Positions 31,301 through 64,000 of a DNA stretch of 64,000 bases are shown here, piece after piece. This DNA is from Escarpia spicata. Its lineage: Eukaryota > Annelida > Polychaeta > Sabellida > Siboglinidae. Below the pieces are notes generated by a model. The model searched no databases, was not told the origin of the DNA, and saw only the letters and a program-made list of their open reading frames with translations. Numbering within the stretch: position 1 is the first letter of the stretch; each line of letters begins with the position of its first letter. Both the position numbers and the translations under genes were made by a program. Where the stretch lies: the NCBI GenBank assembly GCA_963995525.1, contig OZ023208.1:18243019-18307018 (forward strand), in the 5' to 3' direction.

Positions 31301-32335
31301 GCCCCCGGGGGACAGCTTCCCCCGCCTCCCTTGTTCCCGAGCTTATGCACATGACTATCCCTACCGAGCGAGGTGGTCCTGTCAGAATTGTCAGAACAAC
31401 CGTTCACGCCGTTCACGTTATTTTCTGTGGTTATGTGGGTCATGATTGTTTTGGGAAAGAGCAATAGTTTTCCATTGCCTTCTGCCGGTTTTTGATTTGG
31501 TTTACTCCAAAGAACAGTAGCTCGTACTGAGCTGTGCTCGCCGTCGTTGTCCATACAACTGGATCTTCCGCCGCCGGAACTGAGGGGACATGCTGTCCAT
31601 CACATTCTCTGCTTTGCTATTTGCCCCATAGCTGGAACATGATTTGTGGGGGTCGGGACGTGTCCACCCACTGGTGGGCCATGCATCCCGCACATATCGG
31701 GCTCACGCTGCTCCGCCAAGGTTTCTGTGGCTGGACCACCAGATCCCATGCATGTTGGACCTGGAGGCGCAAGGTGTCCAGTTACTGTATGGTGTCGCAA
31801 GGAGGCACTGCATGAGTCTTGATTGAGGAGAGGCCATATACCAGAAGGAAAGACTTACGCACTCGGCTTTCTTTTTGCCTCGGATGCGGCTATCTGGTGG
31901 TTGAAGCTGAAAGCGGGAGGTCAGAAGCAAGTTACTAACCACTACACTACGCTACGGCACTAGGCGCATCACCCAACCCTTGTGACAGAGTCACACACCA
32001 TACTGGGTATGTGTGTTATGTATATACAGTGACCATCACACCGCCATCTTCATAATTACGGCGCAATTTTTCTTTCCTATAGTCATTGTACAATCGGGGC
32101 CATTATTGTTTAGAGTAAGGCTAACAACATCAACGGAAGCTCACACCAATGCGAATAACAATGTTTCCGCACATGCATTATCACCGTTGTTGAATCAGAC
32201 GATATCGGGTAGACAACCAGTCTAAACATCATGCCATAATCGAGATCAACGAAAACGGCCACATGCTGTTTGTGCCAGCATACAGGTTTACATTATATAT
32301 CTGCTTTTGGAGGCAATACAATACATGCTATCATC
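31301..32335. other. Intergenic, no gene assigned
   Basis: Overlapping open frames on both strands at 31500-31940 have no recognisable domain and share no splice structure. They may be an old mobile-element relic upstream of the RTE fragment. Confidence 0.4.
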
Positions 32336-32672
32336 AGGTGGCGCAGTGACGAGAACATTTACATATGCCAGCGATTTTGTTGCTCAATCGAGATAACTAT
32401 GCTCCAGATCTTGTGGTCCGGCGTCTAACCAGGGGCAAGTTCGATCACTCTACGTTGATCCAGTTCGCTCAGTTGAATGAATGAGCACATGACTATAGAC
32501 AATAGTGGATATTTGTGTACGAATAGTCGTCGCGTATTAATTGCAGCGTGGCTGAATCCTTCCCGAAGAAGTCGAGATGGTGTTCGATTGAAGAGGTCTG
32601 CCGGGGAGTAAAGTGTAAAGCGCTTTGAGCAGTCCTAAGTATTCGACATTGCGCTATATAAGAACTTTTGTT
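32336..32672 (+). mobile_element. SINE-like copy with complete 3' part
   Basis: The body contains GATCACTCTACGTTGATCC, GTGGATATTTGTGTACGAAT and AGAAGTCGAGATGGTGTTCG. The 3' part has AAGTGTAAAGCGCTTTGAGC and ATTGCGCTATATAAGAAC, a tail style seen in several animal tRNA-SINE families. The head is degraded. Confidence 0.75.
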
Positions 32673-32929
32673 TTTACCTTGTTTACTTACTATATTGTTG
32701 ACTGCGACACAACCCTCCCGTTCGTCGGCAGCATGGTGTAAATCATGTCAGCAAAACTATACGGCTCCAAACGCAAAATCCTGTCTCGCATTGGCATCCT
32801 TGGTTTTAAAGGGAAGCACTCTGTTCCTCTAAACAGAATTAGGCAGCGTTGTAATTTGTAACAGAAAGTTTGCTGAATTAAACATGGGGAATGGGAAGTC
32901 ATTAAGCGTCAAATGATATTGCGGTTAAT

Positions 32930-33072
32930 TCAGCTCTTCCGGGCACTTTATTGCCACTAAAGCATGTTTTGAAACTGGATGTTTTGTTTACTATTCGAAC
33001 ATGCTCCGGGATTGTATCTTCTTAACTACGAACGTTGTTACGGGTTTACTAAACACAATTTAGCGGGCGGTA
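32930..33072 (-). repeat. Dispersed MITE-like repeat, copy 2 (inverted relative to 16524-16668)
   Basis: The reverse complement matches the copy in the gene A intron over nearly its whole length (CCCGGAGCATGT, ACAAAACATCCAGTTTCAAA). Divergence is moderate. Confidence 0.75.
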
Positions 33073-33095
33073 CACCTTCAATGTAGTTATTTGCA

Positions 33096-33405
33096 CAGTG
33101 GAGCACAGTCGTAAAGTTGCTAGAACTTCGGACTCTCAACCAAGAGAACCCGGGTTCGAATCCTGTGCTGCACTGTCGAACCTTGGGCAAGTTCATTCAC
33201 TCTACGTTGCTTCAGTTCACTAAGCTGTATGAATGAGTACCTGGCTACATACAGTGATGGATATTTATGTACGAATAGTCTTCGCGCATTAATTGCAGCG
33301 TGACTAGATGCTACCCAGAGAAGTCGAGATGGTGTTCGATAGAACAGGTCTGCCAGGGAGCAAAGTGTAACGCGCTTTGACCAGTCCTGAGGACTGGATA
33401 TAACG
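33096..33405 (+). mobile_element. SINE-like copy with tRNA-like head
   Basis: The most complete copy. Head: GTGGAGCACAGTCGTAAAGT; anticodon-arm-like CGGACTCTCAACCAAGAGAA; B-box CGGGTTCGAATCC; then the shared body and AAAGTGTAACGCGCTTTGAC near the 3' end. Confidence 0.8.
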
Positions 33406-33409
33406 TATC

Positions 33410-34720
33410 TACCATAACTCGCCCGATACGGCGCCCGGCAATTAATTACCCTCCACAGGTTGATTCAAATAAAAGGTCGTTCAGAATTGTAGACATTTAT
33501 CTATTCATACAGAATGTACAAACGGGTGAGGGGCGTCAAGGCACCGCATACAAAATTATTTAAAACATTCTGAGTTACCTGGCCTTGCGCGGAGAAAAAG
33601 GCATTTCCCAGATAAAGCCATGTCTGTGCCAAATGGACATGTATAAACTAAGCTTGGGAAGCGCACCCACAGTCTGGTGCACAGGAATGTGACACATCCT
33701 CCATTTATTTGTACTGCAATCTCACCAACATTTTGTATACAATAATATTGTTGGCATAATTTTGAACACTGCAAATAGACCCAACCCCAAATGCCAAACA
33801 CTTAAATCGCACCCATTCCCCAAATGCAGTGCAGTCTAAATTTAGCCCAAATTACTGCAGCCCAACTGCATTGATCAACTGTAACTCGTCACTGGCCTAG
33901 TTTTTAGGACAACTTTGGCCTCTATATAAAAATAATAAATGTTGCTTGGTGCCCTGTCAGAAATAACACTCGTTCAATGGGGTAATCGCCGTTAAAATAA
34001 TTATGATGTGGCCAGCGATTTTCAAATGCCAATAACGTAAAAACTAATCAAAATATCGGCATACATCCATCGACATGTTTGTTGATAGCATTATTATATC
34101 TACGATGATATAGAAATACATTAAATTCCGCAGTTTCTACTCCACGTTCAGCCTTTCGAAATATTAAGTCCCCAAAATATCCACCCGAGAGGAGGGAGAG
34201 GTTCGAAAGTATAAATTATGTCATAACTCTGTTGCATGCCTAGGAAAGAATGACATTCAATTCAGGAATGAGAGCGAAATGTCACACAATGTCGTGCTGT
34301 TATCATTTTTATAAAAGCAGGCACCGTAGGGCTAGACCAACTACCACATAATCTCAATCTTCGACACCACTGGCTAGGTCTGGTTGAGGATAATAACTGT
34401 TATCGAGACCTCACTCCCGTGTGATCCAATGTGTATGTAATACTCTCACTATGTCAACTGCAACGTACAGAGAGCAACACAAACCACTTTACATCGCATT
34501 TATCAACATCCCTAAGACAAAACGAGTGGGACAAGCTGACATTAAACCACTGGCTTATAGTAGTTGGCCTAGACATTGTAGGTCTAAACATTGGCTGTGC
34601 GCTTAGTAGTTTCTGGTAGGCCTGCATTAATAAACATTTACAGTAGATTTTAGTACACTGTATAGAATATCATGGTATAGTTCCCGTATTTTCATTTGTT
34701 TTCGTGAACAGTTTGTGGAA
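33410..34720. other. Intergenic, no feature recognised
   Basis: AT-rich sequence with no convincing exon, repeat array or RNA gene. Confidence 0.4.
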
Positions 34721-35616
34721 AAGGAAGGCACTGCTAGTTGAGCCAGTGGGTTAGTTGAGCCACCCATGTTTCTCAGAAACCCACAACAACGAACGTGGTA
34801 GAACAGATTATTTGCCCATGTCACAATAGTACGGAAATAAGAGCCAAACGTACGATTTTTATGTTTAGTGAAACCTTTGGTGATTGTGATTAATATTTGC
34901 TAGTGTGTAGATCACCAAAGCATGTCACCATACGTTAATGTTCTTGCAGTTACAAATGGTTTGACTATGCATGGGTAAGACTTTTGTTATCGATTCGAGT
35001 ATTAATGGGAAATTCATTATAATAATTTACTTAATGTCGAAATGGGGCTAGTTGAGCTATACGGGGGTAGTAGCTAAGCATCTGATAAGGAATGAAATGT
35101 GTGTTGCTTTACTGCAAAATACACCATAGAGTTCAGGTGTTCGTATAAATTGGGATATCAGGACATCGGATAGCTACAGGAGATCACACATGCAGTTGGT
35201 TACACAAAGGGCCTTTAATGGTATCTTAATTAAGTGTGTTGATTGATTAATTATGCGTTTTGATTTGTCAACGACTCCTGTGTGCCCGTTGGGTAGATGT
35301 GGTAATTGTATTGGCTGAGTTACGATGAAGTTTTAGCAGAAAGCCTTCGTAAAGTAAAGCATTTACCAAATGTGGCTCGACTTACCCCGCACTGTGGCAC
35401 AATTTACCGCTCACATAGTGCAAGTTGAGCCATTTGACTACTCCTTTTTGATTTAGCTATATATCGTTATCTATTCAAGTTAGACACATTTTATTTGTTG
35501 CAAGAGATCTACAAATAATCATAGTTTATGTGAGTAAAAATGTTGACATCGGAATATAATTATGTCGTAGATATTAAAAATAATGAAAAAATGGCTCAAC
35601 TAACACTGCCTTCCCC
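34721..35616. mobile_element. ~900-bp inverted-repeat DNA element next to gene B
   Basis: AAGGAAGGCACTGCTAGTTG with AGCCA (34721-34745) is matched by the reverse complement of TGGCTCAACTAACACTGCC with TTCCCC (35592-35616). Further AGTTGAGCC or GGCTCAAC-type motifs recur inside, at about 34752, 35048, 35373 and 35425. No transposase frame is seen, so it is probably non-autonomous. The right end lies about 67 bases before the gene B start codon. Confidence 0.75.
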
Positions 35617-35682
35617 TACATACATCAGTACTGTTGTAGACTTTGCAGTGGAGACGTCGTAGGCGCCTGACGGCAAGAGACA

Positions 35683-63138
<27,456 letters not shown>

Positions 63139-63221
63139 GTATCAATCGTAGCTGGGTGCGCAGCTTCCTCTAAGTAAGGAACAACTTTAACTATGTTAAA
63201 CAAACGCATTCAAATATTGGC

Positions 63222-63227
63222 AATAAA
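63222..63227 (+). terminator. Possible poly(A) signal after gene B
   Basis: AATAAA lies 84 bases after the possible stop at 63138. It applies only if exon 13 is terminal. Confidence 0.35.
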
Positions 63228-63393
63228 TGTTCTACTGAAAGAACCTTCTCTGAATATGAAGCTCGAACTATTCCTTTGGAACAACAAAATGTTCAAGAAA
63301 TCTGAGATCGAAACCACAAAGCACCACAAATACTGTAAATAAAGCCTCTGCATGTGTTTTAGAACCAATATGTCCCACAATCCGTACGCCAAG

Positions 63394-64000
63394 TTTAACA
63401 AGATTTAACAAGATTTAACAAGATTGCCATCCAGAGAATTAACTCTAGATGGCAGGTGGACAAGGAAGCCCTTTGGCTTATCGAGAGTCCAACCCTTTTA
63501 TCTACATATATCCAGCCCTTCTGAGGTATGTGTCGATTTTATTTTTAAACATATTCACACTACTAGCACCCACACAATCATCAGATAATCTGTTCCATTC
63601 ATTCACAGTCCTTTGTGAAAATTAGAACTTTCTTACGTCTAATCTACCTTTACTAATGTAACTTCATGTCCTCTAGTCTTTCTATCTTTCTTAACTGAAA
63701 AAAAACATATTTCTATCAATATTTTCATAACCATTCAATATTTTAAACACTTCTATCTGATCTCCTCTCAATCTCCTGGTCTCTAGTGTTGTTAAACCAC
63801 ATTCTTTTAGGCGCCTTTCATAACTAAGATCCCTCAGATTTTGTATAATTTTAGTCGCTCTCCTCTGTACTCTTTCTAGCATATCTATGTCCTTCTTGCG
63901 GTATGGCCTCCACGCTTGTATACAATATTCTAAATGAGGCCTAACTATTGTTTTGTACAGTGGTATTATTAGTTCCTTTTCTTTATATGCTATATTTCGC
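63394..64000 (-). mobile_element. LINE copy, same family as 5387-7330 (cut by window end)
   Basis: The same 3' end and 10-base tail units as the first copy, with three units here. The protein (MLERVQRRATKIIQNL, ECGLTTLETRRLRGDQIEVF) is broken by a frameshift near 63690 and small deletions. The 5' part lies beyond the window. Confidence 0.9.

Noticed and set aside
31264..31942. Several overlapping 60-96 codon frames on both strands
   Set aside because: No recognisable motifs, splice structure or repeat-unit explanation; too short to call.

Overview
The window is eukaryotic (metazoan) genomic DNA. Genes are split into many short exons with GT-AG borders, introns are full of minisatellites and microsatellites, and there are non-LTR retrotransposon fragments, tRNA-derived SINE-like copies, fold-back and inverted-repeat DNA elements, and one 200-base assembly gap (55105-55304). 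Nothing bacterial or viral was seen. The repeat style, especially intronic minisatellites that start at exon borders, suggests a marine invertebrate, possibly a lancelet-like deuterostome. That placement is inference and weak.

Region 1 (about 806-27157, plus strand) holds most of one gene, called gene A here. I rebuilt 25 coding exons by hand. Every junction keeps reading frame, including a 95-bp exon (24377-24471) found because the phases on either side required it. The product is about 1,240 residues: charged, coiled-coil-prone segments, one long Ser/Thr/Pro-rich exon, and a conserved-looking C-terminal half. The first exon lies upstream or was not recognised. Its introns carry at least nine different minisatellites, several of which begin or end exactly at a splice site. 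One array is split by a CR1/L2-like LINE.

Region 2 (about 27160-35680) is intergenic. It holds gene A's 3' end, a GC-rich stretch with duplicated blocks and a possible first exon, an RTE-like reverse-transcriptase relic, SINE-like copies, and an inverted-repeat DNA element whose right end lies about 67 bp before the next start codon.

Region 3 (35683-63134 or 63138, plus strand) holds gene B, the most unusual part of the window. A short N-terminal segment with one membrane helix is followed by a very long charged, low-complexity tail. I place 13 exons, about 2,520 residues, and every internal intron is phase 2. Three consecutive exons are 60-bp paralogues of each other. One 5,442-bp exon encodes a His/Ala/Gln/Asn-rich section, twelve decayed repeats of about 72 residues with a two-unit higher-order pattern, and four near-identical 19-residue repeats. 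I recognise no family for it. Its later introns hold long microsatellites, the assembly gap, and a 27-bp minisatellite split by a second, decayed LINE. The window ends in another copy of the first LINE family, on the minus strand.
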